From NCBI GenBank assembly GCA_902493275.1, contig CABUOQ010000005.1, positions 6,465-70,464 on the forward strand: DNA of 64,000 bases, written 5' to 3'. Position numbers and translations under genes: made by a program. The notes under the pieces are model-generated. The model worked only from the letters and a program-made list of their open reading frames with translations, did no database searches and was not told the origin of the DNA. Position 1 is the stretch's first letter, and the number at the start of each line of letters is the position of its first letter. Source of the DNA: an uncultured Bacillota bacterium. GTDB taxonomy: Bacteria > Bacillota_I > Bacilli_A > RFN20 > CAG-449. Positions 54,401 to 61,399 of the stretch are shown one piece after another.

Positions 54401-54846
54401 ACCGCTTTGAAGCAGAAGGAATAAAAGGATTGCTTGATTATACAATTCAACTCGGGGAATATTATGATTCTATGAAAAATAATATTACTACATTTAATTA
54501 TGATAATTGGAAGAGTGAATTTTTACAATCTACGCGATTAATTGGAAACGAAAATAATGAGTTGGAAAGATTCTATTACTTAGGTAATAATAACTATAAT
54601 AGCATTATAGCGATGAAACTTTATTCTTCAGTAAGTAATAGTAAAACCACACAAATTACTTCATTGATAAATGAAACTAACGAGGCTTTGCTGCTATATA
54701 ATACTTTAAATGGTACAACATATCATATTAATCCTATAAGTCGTTGGGTTCCAAATGAAGGTGAATCTTTTGAAATATTTGCAAGAGATAATCTTTTGCC
54801 AACACTTGACCAATTAAATAGCTATAGAACAGAAATCTTACAATGA
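48436..54846 (+). CDS. Giant membrane-anchored repeat protein with CvpA-like N terminus
   Basis: The function is not recognised. The protein has 2136 residues and an intact frame. The first 200 residues contain about four hydrophobic helices in a CvpA-like layout (ILKTIIGIFRGTWKSLNSLI near 22-41, basic RKRVKKKN near 156-163). The remaining 1900 residues are soluble, acidic and Asn/Ser/Ile-rich, and lack LPxTG, lipobox or C-terminal anchor. A degenerate motif W-x2-x-[ED]-[ILA]-x2-[LI]-x2-[LI] recurs at Trp 343, 570, 765, 852, 982, 1147, 1231, 1324, 1433, 1669, 1780, 1886 and 2025, often about 100 residues apart. Residues 1010-1022 (DSNGDGFIDEDDE) form a consensus EF-hand-like calcium loop. An AGGAGGAG site precedes it. 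It overlaps yigZ by four bases. Topology suggests an exported scaffold or adhesin. Confidence 0.8.
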   Translation: MNPETITLILNIILYSFIGLIILKTIIGIFRGTWKSLNSLIITLACYAVIIFLNGKFTELYYNMNLSMLNLSFNIDGTIINVNTIGQALRDVVILLSGESLNLSPSSEIFLICDGLACSILSLFVFIVHFILTAFIIAPLLSLIFYHLVFKFIVGRKRVKKKNAGLRIGGSIISLVKATVTCSLFIMPFSAIASQISTAVKGYNLSTEDTKEFEAYVDAYQNSYLAKLMTGINVNNNSIDVEFTSYITTAKMGKDVTSFMDEIDTFVEIACDGLSEGVFNLSEGTINMVNLISKEFVTRTLIRLASSSLVTTLLPVALSIVVNLDNVKEYIDLTEIDWYSIDWSDELTALSDIYEEFADTGILMNYIVNQEDINSYEFTRDNYKYFHNTFMNLNKSEVLGKVMPYVLSSFAKNLDEQQNDFSGIFPTEVEAYSKVNLGNELSTIYDAIMTFSDFCHYHLNRNLRIGDFSNEDTVNSLINFIISDIAVNGGEGGVYTNESEGYKITTSSIFDGVYNDESVKVYNGILDSELLLDNMESILKVVGNLEQVKEYGITEAINEVAMEINTKEDWQREIHSLLGILPIVLNNPNLDLEHFDVSNEAQVNELSRIAPFIDESVIVKKMAKPILEYVLKNENVELPFGLELEMFNFECDKLGTDLTNVLKTLPSIMKVQKAFDSEGTNAIFDKESFNVDSLEKALNTIYNSDVLNPRKDLQSNELTNFETIILNIFNDQAFADLGLSVDEKLLISIRNSLNPSNRRMADDGWKYEIGHICNALRALQEAQSFKIIFDKTNSGQEIDINDVNGDDIYNVFIEFNNSTIIHNSIGNIFNSVLSESMNQMGLALDFCCVEDWDTEISNLRDIINLVENMNKNGFNLMNIDITSLNYTYEENGITKDGIDDLESIIKSLYKLQCLQYEMQDEKIVESYAFEKFIYNNITENVFKQFINEDNEQQIIDDHNLVYRKQDGTLFKSEDGSERIVNWVNEDGSIGEIDELVELVRYILKDQIQYDSNGDGFIDEDDEYKDTFISIKDGITTIDLNSAINDASKLDELLSKLNNIYAFRTLFGVIVEDTLAGDNSSTMIEGLDISLINCALFSKTLTMDLENESALIKNRSEEIASRKNEIDSLASIYDDILKLKSSLGDGDWNLTLTNIGGEVNTIQSLLEKMASSNLFNVNNDGKDRTFFQDMMIYVLNQSGLSKMMVSEESSSNNISLDAVMSIDNTAPENNKWIGENGEISKFISVIDIATSNQAISNLLVSGADSNEYLTKISGDDISTLIKAISKSNVLNYNNSLGNILNNQLKSSFSYDTIGLHVQFDKVTDWNSEAETLGLLIDSLKSLNGDTESTSLNLNFDIATLNADVLKTTLKSLNGLQAVQNACDEQGKIYDDNFGEFVYNRISKEAFNIYINDSNDNLVLNDHILKNQSEIKSSWDTDIDLIGNLIDVIQKKDEVTNEYIYLKKVNDKYQLDSEKMFNNKEDLRLIVKRINSIYCLRTIVSEVIKTEIPKISTVIALDNTYVDLFDIELNYLNDSTVIGNKKEVNTRLEEISKRDIELDNIVDILLLMDSLVSIDDLSNIGEQTIDSMTNVLFLLHNSRIFNSEKIKVAKGQTAFEDTIKYVLDKTTISEMVYDSKYDIGLNQDQKIYQIINEITAAEKLPLASQNPACVWTNGASNIGELNDSVLGSFDKLLKNLITLQDADGQKITNINQINSLSSESVKIMLDSLNKCYLSHDAVSKLTETVFVDKVKINDYIFDDTPSLTGRYIDNKYTTFGEKVAHWEKDITIIADLYHNLANTNDGLGIIDGQNGSVEAGVFSKILPSIGQLETLCLQRADIIYSIFDKANISKYISEYPNATSTHKQRDLIAYLIANRINKSTETETANSWNKEANSLDKLTNIILANDGKTIDPDDNIISSNDFYTAIESTYIYDSEIVVNYNQYEMKYNRSYFASELVSSFIIDLGTQVDSSLQFNIREGVNNIAYSYEGLNRFEAEGIKGLLDYTIQLGEYYDSMKNNITTFNYDNWKSEFLQSTRLIGNENNELERFYYLGNNNYNSIIAMKLYSSVSNSKTTQITSLINETNEALLLYNTLNGTTYHINPISRWVPNEGESFEIFARDNLLPTLDQLNSYRTEILQ

Positions 54847-55454
54847 AAACAGTAGTTGAAAAATATGTTTCGCGTTTAATCATTAATAAATCGGAATTTA
54901 TCTCGATAATTTATCCTTTGAAAGATAAAAATGATGTTAAAGATATCCTTATACAAGTAAAAAAAGAATATCCTAAGGCCAACCATTATTGCTATGGATA
55001 TGTTTATGATTTAATTAATAAATCTAACGATGATGGTGAACCTTCATCGACAGCCGGAAAGCCTATTTTAGAGATGATCTTAAAGCATCAACTAAATCGA
55101 GCTTTAATTGTTGTTGTAAGATATTTCGGGGGCATAAAACTAGGCGCTGGTGGATTAACTAGAGCGTATGTTGAAGCGGCAAATAATGTTATAAAACTTG
55201 CGAATTTATATTGCTATGAAAAAAGAAGTACATATGATTTAAAAATACCATATAATCAAAGTGAAATATTAAAAAACTATTTATTGAGTCATAAAATTGA
55301 TATAATCGATGCGGTATATGATGATGACGTTAGGTACATTATTTCCGCTAGAGAAATTGATGAAAAAGAATTATTTGGTTATTTCAATGGAAAAATTGCT
55401 ATTAAATTTATTGCCAAAAAAGAAATATTAGTGAAAGAGGAGGATTTATTATGA
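54843..55454 (+). CDS. YigZ/IMPACT-family protein
   Basis: YigZ proteins are related to the eukaryotic translation regulator IMPACT and to ribosome-binding domains; the exact bacterial role is not settled. The 203-residue protein has SEFISIIYPL, the family core CYGYVYDLINKSNDDGEPSSTAGKPIL, and VVVRYFGGIKLGAGGLTRAY, followed by a C-terminal DUF1949 domain. It is complete. The start overlaps the giant gene stop by four bases (ATGA) and its own stop overlaps the Mrp start in the same way, so the three are translationally coupled. Confidence 0.92.
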   Translation: MKTVVEKYVSRLIINKSEFISIIYPLKDKNDVKDILIQVKKEYPKANHYCYGYVYDLINKSNDDGEPSSTAGKPILEMILKHQLNRALIVVVRYFGGIKLGAGGLTRAYVEAANNVIKLANLYCYEKRSTYDLKIPYNQSEILKNYLLSHKIDIIDAVYDDDVRYIISAREIDEKELFGYFNGKIAIKFIAKKEILVKEEDLL

Positions 55455-56356
55455 TAGATAAATGTAAAGATGAAAACAGTAAAACCTGTAATGGTGATTG
55501 CGAAAATTGTAATCAAAACACTACTTGTAATGGCGATTGTGAGCATTGTAATCAATCTTGCGAAGGACATACTAACTTTGCTTTTAGTTTAAATGAGTAT
55601 TCACACATCAAGAAAATAATTGGTGTTGTTTCTGGTAAAGGTGGGGTTGGAAAATCACTTATATCTTCTTTGCTTGCGGTGTCATTAGCTAGTAAAGGCT
55701 TAAGTGTAGGAATAATGGACGCTGATATTACTGGACCTAGTATTGGTAAAACCTTTGGTATAAAGGATAAAGCATATGGTCAAAATAACTTAATTTATCC
55801 ATTTGTTTCTGAAGGATATGGAATAAAAATTATTTCTTCAAATATGATGCTTGAGCATGATGAAGATCCAATTATTTGGAGAGGATCTTTAATTTCTAAT
55901 TTGGTAAAACAATTTTATAGCGATGTTTTATGGGGTGAATTAGATGTTTTAGTAATTGATATGCCACCTGGAACTGGAGATGTTGCTTTAACTACTTTCC
56001 AAAGTATTCCTTTAGATGGAATAGTTATGGTCACTTCTCCACAAGATTTAGTCTCAATGATTGTATCTAAAGCTTGCAAAATGGCAGAAATGATGAATGT
56101 TAAGGTTTTAGGTGTTGTGGAAAATATGGCTTATGTCGAATGCCCTAATTGCGGAGAAAAAATCTATATGTATGGACCATCAAAGACCGAAGAAATGATA
56201 AAACCATATAATCTAAAAGTATTGGCTCAATTACCAATTAACCCATCATTAACTACTCTGGTAAATGAAGGAAGAATTGAAGAATATCAAGGTAAATATT
56301 TAGAATTATTAACTGATATGATTATTAAGGATATAGATTTAGGAGACGCAGATTAA
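55451..56356 (+). CDS. mrp: Mrp/NBP35-family iron-sulfur carrier ATPase with Cys-rich N terminus
   Basis: Mrp/ApbC proteins carry and transfer 4Fe-4S clusters. The 301-residue protein has the deviant Walker A GVVSGKGGVGKSLISSLLA (about residues 57-75), MDADITGPSIG, VIDMPPGTGDVALT, and the C-terminal bridging motif ECPNCG. Its N terminus is distinctive: CNGDCENCNQ and CNGDCEHCNQ in tandem plus four other Cys within the first 36 residues, ending in CEGH, which resembles an NBP35-like cluster-binding extension but duplicated. It follows yigZ with a four-base overlap. It likely matures Fe-S proteins such as MiaB and other radical-SAM enzymes; the link is inference. Confidence 0.92.
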   Translation: MIDKCKDENSKTCNGDCENCNQNTTCNGDCEHCNQSCEGHTNFAFSLNEYSHIKKIIGVVSGKGGVGKSLISSLLAVSLASKGLSVGIMDADITGPSIGKTFGIKDKAYGQNNLIYPFVSEGYGIKIISSNMMLEHDEDPIIWRGSLISNLVKQFYSDVLWGELDVLVIDMPPGTGDVALTTFQSIPLDGIVMVTSPQDLVSMIVSKACKMAEMMNVKVLGVVENMAYVECPNCGEKIYMYGPSKTEEMIKPYNLKVLAQLPINPSLTTLVNEGRIEEYQGKYLELLTDMIIKDIDLGDAD

Positions 56357-56412
56357 TAACTTAAAATTATTGAAAACGATAGAGCAACAATTTGCTACTA
56401 AAGGATTTATAT

Positions 56413-57384
56413 ATGAAAAATAAAGTTTTTTGGGCCTTTATTTCATTGTTATTAGTTTCTTGTAATGATATATATGATTCTAGCTTTGAAAATAAATCGC
56501 TATTATCACTAATGCAAACTTTTAGTTATTATCAGCAATATAATTTGGATATTTCTTATGGTGAAAGTAATTACCATTTAATTATTGATGATAAGTCTTT
56601 TTATAGTGTTGATAAAAAAATTACTTATTATAAATATACTTTTTTAGACAATTATCAAAAGTATGATAATGAAAAAATAATTGATTCTAATTATATTTTA
56701 GAATTCGATTTTATTGGGCATTTTTCTTTGCTTTTAGATGTTAATAATTTCACTAAAAATTTTACTAAATTAGGTGCTGATTATGTTTTAAATAATGATA
56801 GTAAAGATGAATATAGTTTTGATTTTTTTGATTCACAAATATCTTCATTAAATATTAAATACCTTGAAGAAAAGCAGACTATAGAATATAAATATGTATT
56901 TTCGGATGAAACGATATTTTCACTAGTTTATTCGCCTTCAGAGATAGATATATATTATTTTCAAAAAAGCCGAGATGACTATTTAAATTTTTATAAAAAT
57001 TTTGAAAAGAATTATGATGAAGTAATTTCATTAATTGAAGAAAAGCGTGATTTTGTCTTAATCTTAATTTCACCAAATTGTTCAGCTTGTGAAAATGCGC
57101 GAGATTTATATTATGATTTTTCTTTAGAATACTCATCAAGAGAATATTATGCTTTAGATATAAAGAAATTAAATTCATCACAGACAAATACAATCATATC
57201 GTATTTTAAGAATACATATGATGAACAAGATGAGTTTTTAAAATATCCAAGCTATGATACTTATCCAAAAGATTATTTTTTAACCCCTACGGCAGTAAGA
57301 TTTTCTAATGGTAAAGCTAAGTATGTTTTACTAGCGTTTTCTAAAAATTTAGAAGAAGAATTTTATCATCTTTCGTTTTTATAG
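56413..57384 (+). CDS. Lipoprotein with C-terminal thioredoxin-like domain
   Basis: The ATG at 56413 is chosen because an AAGGA site precedes it and the protein then starts with a proper lipoprotein signal (MKNKVFWAFISLLLVSCND, Cys17). The 323-residue product has about 200 residues of unassigned, Tyr/Asp/Ser-rich sequence and a C-terminal thioredoxin-like part with VLILISPNCSACENARDLYY, i.e. a C-x2-C pair (CSAC) at the expected place. It could be an extracellular thiol-disulfide protein or a bacteriocin-accessory-type protein; function is unknown. Neighbours suggest transcription with the Mrp gene, 56 bases upstream. Confidence 0.65.
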   Translation: MKNKVFWAFISLLLVSCNDIYDSSFENKSLLSLMQTFSYYQQYNLDISYGESNYHLIIDDKSFYSVDKKITYYKYTFLDNYQKYDNEKIIDSNYILEFDFIGHFSLLLDVNNFTKNFTKLGADYVLNNDSKDEYSFDFFDSQISSLNIKYLEEKQTIEYKYVFSDETIFSLVYSPSEIDIYYFQKSRDDYLNFYKNFEKNYDEVISLIEEKRDFVLILISPNCSACENARDLYYDFSLEYSSREYYALDIKKLNSSQTNTIISYFKNTYDEQDEFLKYPSYDTYPKDYFLTPTAVRFSNGKAKYVLLAFSKNLEEEFYHLSFL

Positions 57385-57442
57385 AGAAATTTTGATTTTT
57401 ATGGCTATTTGTACTAATATAATTAAGGAAGAGGAAAGCAAA

Positions 57443-58384
57443 ATGGTTATAGGCATTGATATAGGAGGCATGTCAATTAAATACGGCCTCATAGAAAATG
57501 GGAAAATTCTGTTTAAAAATGTTATTAAATTTGATAAAGAGATTTCTCAAGAAAAGATGATTGAACGCTTGTCTAAAGCAATTGTTGAATCGATAGCAAA
57601 ATGGAATGTTGACATCGCTCAAATAAAAGGTATTGGTGTCGGATGTCCAGGAGCAATTGACTCGGTTAATGGTATTTGTGATAAAGCATATAATCTCGGA
57701 TTTGAAAAACTCAATATTTGTAAAATTATTACTGAAATTACATCTTTACCATGTAAGATTACTAATGACGCTAATGCGGCGGCATTGGCCGAAGCTATAT
57801 ATGGATCAGCTAAAGAGTATAATAACGTGATTATGTTAACTCTAGGAACTGGAGTCGGTGGAGGAATCATCATAGACAAGAAATTGTTTGAAGGTAATTT
57901 TGGTAAAGGAGCGGAACTAGGTCATGTGGTTATTAAAACTGATGGCGAAAAATGTTCTTGTGGTCGAAAAGGTTGCTTAGAAGCATATGCTTCAGCTAGC
58001 GCATTAATAAAAAAGACCAAGAAGGAAATGATGAAAGATAAATCGACTTCAATGTGGAGCTATGTCGATAATGACATCAATAGGGTCGATGGAAGAACAG
58101 CCTTTGAAAATGCTAAACTCGATGATAAATGCGCTAAAAAGGTTGTTAGATATTATGTTAAGTATTTAGGAGAAGGATTGCTTAATTTTATGAATATTTT
58201 TCGCCCAGATGTAATTGTCTTAGGCGGTGGGCTTTCTTCACAAAAAGAGTATTTGAATAAGCAATTGTATGATTATTGCGCAAAAAGACATTTTGGTTTT
58301 ATTAATTGTCCTCAAGTTGGAATTGTCACTGCTAATTTAGGTAACGATGCAGGCATTATCGGTGCAGGATGTTTAATGTTATAA
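57443..58384 (+). CDS. glcK: ROK-family glucokinase
   Basis: This enzyme phosphorylates glucose released from maltodextrins. The ATG at 57443 is chosen for its GGAAGAGGAAAG site and because the protein then begins with the ATP motif VIGIDIGGMSIKYGLI; an upstream ATG at 57392 exists. The 313-residue protein has GCPGAID, DANAAALAEA with the catalytic Asp, LGTGVGGGII, the zinc-binding CSCGRKGCLEAYAS and VLGGGLSS. All ROK features are present; there is no helix-turn-helix, so it is a kinase rather than a repressor. It ends 10 bases before malQ. Confidence 0.93.
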   Translation: MVIGIDIGGMSIKYGLIENGKILFKNVIKFDKEISQEKMIERLSKAIVESIAKWNVDIAQIKGIGVGCPGAIDSVNGICDKAYNLGFEKLNICKIITEITSLPCKITNDANAAALAEAIYGSAKEYNNVIMLTLGTGVGGGIIIDKKLFEGNFGKGAELGHVVIKTDGEKCSCGRKGCLEAYASASALIKKTKKEMMKDKSTSMWSYVDNDINRVDGRTAFENAKLDDKCAKKVVRYYVKYLGEGLLNFMNIFRPDVIVLGGGLSSQKEYLNKQLYDYCAKRHFGFINCPQVGIVTANLGNDAGIIGAGCLML

Positions 58385-58394
58385 GGAGTATTTT

Positions 58395-59966
58395 ATGGAA
58401 AGAGGTTCAGGATTATTAGTTCATATTAGTGAATTGCCATCTAGACATGGCATAGGAACATTTGGTAAGGAAGCAAGAAAATTTGTTCGTTTTTTAAAGG
58501 AATCCAATCAAAAGTATTGGCAAGTTTTACCTTTAAACCCAACAAGTTATGGTGATTCTCCTTATCAATCATTTTCAGCATTTGCTTTAAATCCATATTT
58601 TATCGATTTAGATTACTTGGTTAAATATGGGTATTTACAAAAAGAAGATGTTAGAAACATTCGTGGAGGGAAAAATCCTCATTTTGTCGATTATGGCAAA
58701 ATTTATGAAGAAAGATTTGTAGTTCTTAAAAAAGCATATAAAGAAGCATTTAAAAATGAAGAAGAGAAGATAACTAGATTTTATATAAGAAATAAAAAAT
58801 GGTTAGAGGACTATGCCTTATTTATGACTATAAAGGGTTTATTTGATAATAAATCATGGTTAGAATGGCCTACTAAATATCGTCTTCATAATCGCAATGT
58901 TATCGCTGAGGTAAAGCAAACTCATAAAGATGATTATTGCTTTTATATATGGCTTCAATATGAGGCGGATAAGCAATATAAAAAACTTCGTCGCTATGCA
59001 AACAGAAAAGGAATAAAAATTATTGGTGATATGCCAATCTATGTCGCTAGTGATTCAGCTGATGTATGGGGCAACCATCGTTTATTCCAATTAAATAAAA
59101 ATCGTTATCCAAGTTGTGTTGCTGGTGTTCCACCAGATTGTTTTTCTGAAACAGGTCAATTGTGGGGAAACCCAATTTATGATTATGAATATTGTAAAAA
59201 AACAAATTATAAATGGTGGAGAATGAGAATTAAATCTATGTCTAAGTATTATGATTTACTTAGAATTGATCATTTTAGAGGTTTTGAATCATATTGGCAA
59301 GTTCCAGCAAATGAAACTACTGCGATAAATGGAAAATGGGTAAAAGGACCAGGAATCGAATTGTTTAATGCTTGTAAAAAAGAATTGAGTAAGATTCAAA
59401 TTATCGCTGAAGATTTAGGCGTTATTACTGATGAAGTCTTAGAGTTGAAGAGAATGACAGGATTCCCAGGATTAAAGGTTTATCAATTCGCTTTTGAAGA
59501 CTATAAGAAGCATTTAAGAGGTGAATATGGCGAAGAATACCATCGTTACAAAGAACGCTTAGAGCGACCATATGAGAGCTTATATGAGTGGAAAATGGCA
59601 CATTTAATTAACCCATTCTTACCTCATAATTATGAAAGTAATTGTGTCGCGTATATTGGCACTCATGATAATGATACTATGGATCACTACATTGAAACTC
59701 ATCAAGAGCTCACTGAGTCAATGAGAGATTATTTAAATATCAATGATAATATTTATATCAGTGATACATTAATTGGCTCATTAATGAGAAGCAGTGCCGA
59801 TGTAGTCATATTCTTGCCACAAGATATTCTTCATTTAGGAGTGGAATCTAGAATTAATACTCCTGGACAAGCAAGTGGTAATTGGCAATATCGCTTTGTA
59901 AAAGGACAATTAAATCATGAATTAGCAAATCATTTATCGATAATGACTAATGAAGCTGGTAGATAG
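58395..59966 (+). CDS. malQ: 4-alpha-glucanotransferase (amylomaltase, GH77)
   Basis: MalQ disproportionates maltodextrins in the cytosol, releasing glucose. The 523-residue protein starts with ERGSGLLVHISELPSRHGIG, the family opening, and has YWQVLPLNPTSYGDSPYQSF, DMPIYVASDSADVW, LLRIDHFRG with the nucleophile Asp, IIAEDLG with the acid/base Glu, and YIGTHDNDT with the third carboxylate. It lies 10 bases after glucokinase, so the two form a maltodextrin-processing unit that completes the mal uptake operon 14 kb upstream. Start has TAAGGAG. Confidence 0.96.
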   Translation: MERGSGLLVHISELPSRHGIGTFGKEARKFVRFLKESNQKYWQVLPLNPTSYGDSPYQSFSAFALNPYFIDLDYLVKYGYLQKEDVRNIRGGKNPHFVDYGKIYEERFVVLKKAYKEAFKNEEEKITRFYIRNKKWLEDYALFMTIKGLFDNKSWLEWPTKYRLHNRNVIAEVKQTHKDDYCFYIWLQYEADKQYKKLRRYANRKGIKIIGDMPIYVASDSADVWGNHRLFQLNKNRYPSCVAGVPPDCFSETGQLWGNPIYDYEYCKKTNYKWWRMRIKSMSKYYDLLRIDHFRGFESYWQVPANETTAINGKWVKGPGIELFNACKKELSKIQIIAEDLGVITDEVLELKRMTGFPGLKVYQFAFEDYKKHLRGEYGEEYHRYKERLERPYESLYEWKMAHLINPFLPHNYESNCVAYIGTHDNDTMDHYIETHQELTESMRDYLNINDNIYISDTLIGSLMRSSADVVIFLPQDILHLGVESRINTPGQASGNWQYRFVKGQLNHELANHLSIMTNEAGR

Positions 59967-60025
59967 TTATTGCGATAATTTTAATTTAACCTTATAATAA
60001 TAAGTGTTTAAAAAAGGAGAAATAT

Positions 60026-60253
60026 ATGAACATAGAAAAAGTTGTTAATGATGCTTTTGAAGAAATTTGCAAAGGCAAAGAAATTTCTAGAGAAACTTTA
60101 ATTAAAGATTTAGGAATTGACTCTCTTGACTTAGTAGAATCATTGATGAAAATTGAAGAAACTCTTTCAATTGAATTCACTGATGAAGAGATGACATCCT
60201 TTAAAACAGTTGGCGATGTTTATACTGCGATAGCCGCAAAAGTTAATAAATAA
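60026..60253 (+). CDS. acpP: Acyl carrier protein
   Basis: This 75-residue protein is a complete acyl carrier protein. The phosphopantetheine attachment Ser lies in LIKDLGIDSLDLVESLMKIE (Ser about 36). It carries fatty-acyl chains for lipid synthesis or, less likely, D-alanyl or polyketide intermediates. An AAAAAGGAG site precedes the start and a strong terminator follows. No other fatty acid synthesis genes are adjacent, so a specialised rather than main ACP role cannot be excluded. Confidence 0.93.
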   Translation: MNIEKVVNDAFEEICKGKEISRETLIKDLGIDSLDLVESLMKIEETLSIEFTDEEMTSFKTVGDVYTAIAAKVNK

Positions 60254-60259
60254 TTACTT

Positions 60260-60303
60260 AAAAGTCACCACAAAATTTCGATGAAAATACGGTGACTTTT
60301 TAA
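60260..60303 (+). terminator. Terminator of acpP
   Basis: AAAAGTCACC (60260-60269) and GGTGACTTTT (60291-60300) form a 10-bp stem with a 21-base loop and T-rich tail. Confidence 0.8.
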
Positions 60304-60337
60304 TTGCAAAAAAAATCATAAAAAAACAAAAAACTAC

Positions 60338-60366
60338 TTGAAAAAGATGACCATTTAATGTAATAT
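60338..60366 (+). promoter_or_regulatory. Promoter of the tRNA-Asn/tRNA-Glu unit
   Basis: TTGAAA (60338-60343) and TAATAT (60361-60366) are separated by 17 bases, 33 bases before tRNA-Asn. Confidence 0.65.
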
Positions 60367-60399
60367 CATACTTGCTTAGCGAAACGCTAAGAAAATGAT

Positions 60400-60474
60400 G
60401 CTCAGCTAGCTCAATGGCAGAGCAATCGGCTGTTAACCGATCGGTTGTAGGTTCGAGCCCTATGCTGAGCGCCA
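60400..60474 (+). tRNA. tRNA-Asn (anticodon GTT)
   Basis: The acceptor arms GCTCAGC and GCTGAGC, D loop with AATGGC, anticodon loop CTGTTAA (GTT), T loop GGTTCGAGCC and encoded CCA are complete. Confidence 0.95.
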
Positions 60475-60479
60475 TTTAC

Positions 60480-60556
60480 GGCCTGTTGGAGAAGTGGTTC
60501 AACTCACATGCCTTTCACGCATGCATTCATGGGTTCAAATCCCGTACAGGTCACCA
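60480..60556 (+). tRNA. tRNA-Glu (anticodon TTC)
   Basis: The acceptor arms GGCCTGT and ACAGGTC (one G-T pair), anticodon loop CTTTCAC (TTC), T loop GGTTCAAATCC and encoded CCA are present. It lies five bases after tRNA-Asn. Confidence 0.93.
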
Positions 60557-60566
60557 TTGTAAGTTT

Positions 60567-60595
60567 AAGTACCTAAATTTAGGTACTTTTTTTCT
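60567..60595 (+). terminator. Terminator of the tRNA unit
   Basis: AAGTACCTAAA (60567-60577) and TTTAGGTACTT (60578-60588) are perfectly complementary with essentially no spare loop, followed by a run of T. Confidence 0.85.
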
Positions 60596-60659
60596 GGTTT
60601 GGTGTTGAAGGCTTTGCTAATTATGATAAAATATAAACATAAATAGCGGAGATTAAAAT

Positions 60660-61013
60660 ATGAATGCTGAAATATACAAGGAACAAATAAAAGATAATGT
60701 TGTATCAGTTATGCTTGATTATATGTCTGAAGATGAGGATTGCGGATACACCAAAAAAGATGTACAAAAATGTGAAATTGTACTTGTAGAATACATTGAT
60801 AATTTAAGCCAACTTGATCAACCAACTGATAAATCAATTATGCAACAAGTTAAAAAGGTAGTTGTTTCTTTAAATAAGTTAAACGCTAAAACAGACTACT
60901 GCCTGATTGAAACAGATGCACGTGAAAATATATGGCAAATAATTCAAAATAGCGCTGCTGAATGCGGTTTAAAGACTGAAGAAGATATTACTGAAGAGTG
61001 GCGTGAATGGTAG
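60660..61013 (+). CDS. Small protein of unknown function
   Basis: The family is not recognised. The 117-residue protein is acidic and probably all-helical, with GYTKKDVQKCEIVLVEYID and ENIWQIIQNSAAECGLKTEE as the most characteristic stretches. It has no membrane segment or signal. A CGGAG site precedes the ATG, and a TATGATAAAAT element near 60622-60632 with TTGAAG upstream is a plausible promoter. It precedes the DUF3781 gene by 53 bases and could be co-transcribed with it. Confidence 0.75.
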   Translation: MNAEIYKEQIKDNVVSVMLDYMSEDEDCGYTKKDVQKCEIVLVEYIDNLSQLDQPTDKSIMQQVKKVVVSLNKLNAKTDYCLIETDARENIWQIIQNSAAECGLKTEEDITEEWREW

Positions 61014-61066
61014 CCTAATACATTAAATAATAAATCAACTATAACTTATTTGAAAGAGTATTATAT

Positions 61067-61306
61067 ATGGATAAAAAGATATTATTAGCAAATATAGAAA
61101 AAGTCCATACTACAGAAATGGGTAGTTTTCGAATAAAGAAAAATCTTAAAATAGACACAGATATAATCGCATATTGTAAGAGTAAAATATTAGATAAAAA
61201 TTGTAAAATCTATAAACAAGGAAAAAATTGGTATTGTGAAATTGATAATATAAAAATAACCATTAATTCATATAGTTATACAATTATTACTGCCCATAAA
61301 TTTTGA
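61067..61306 (+). CDS. DUF3781 family small protein
   Basis: This 79-residue protein matches the DUF3781 pattern: an N-terminal helix (LLANIEKVHTTEMGSFRIKK, with the conserved THTTELG-like segment), then KIYKQGKNWYCEID and ITINSYSYTIITAHK. The function is unknown; such genes are scattered singly in Firmicutes genomes. A fragment of a close paralogue lies at 21950-22072 after tRNA-Ser, showing that the gene has been duplicated or exchanged. The ribosome site is weak (TTGAAAGAG). Confidence 0.85.
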   Translation: MDKKILLANIEKVHTTEMGSFRIKKNLKIDTDIIAYCKSKILDKNCKIYKQGKNWYCEIDNIKITINSYSYTIITAHKF

Positions 61307-61399
61307 TCAATAGAATAATGAAAAATTGTATTTTTTTCATAATAAAAAATATTCTAATTGTTATATTTTTTTGCTAAAATAATACGTAAGAGGTTTTAA

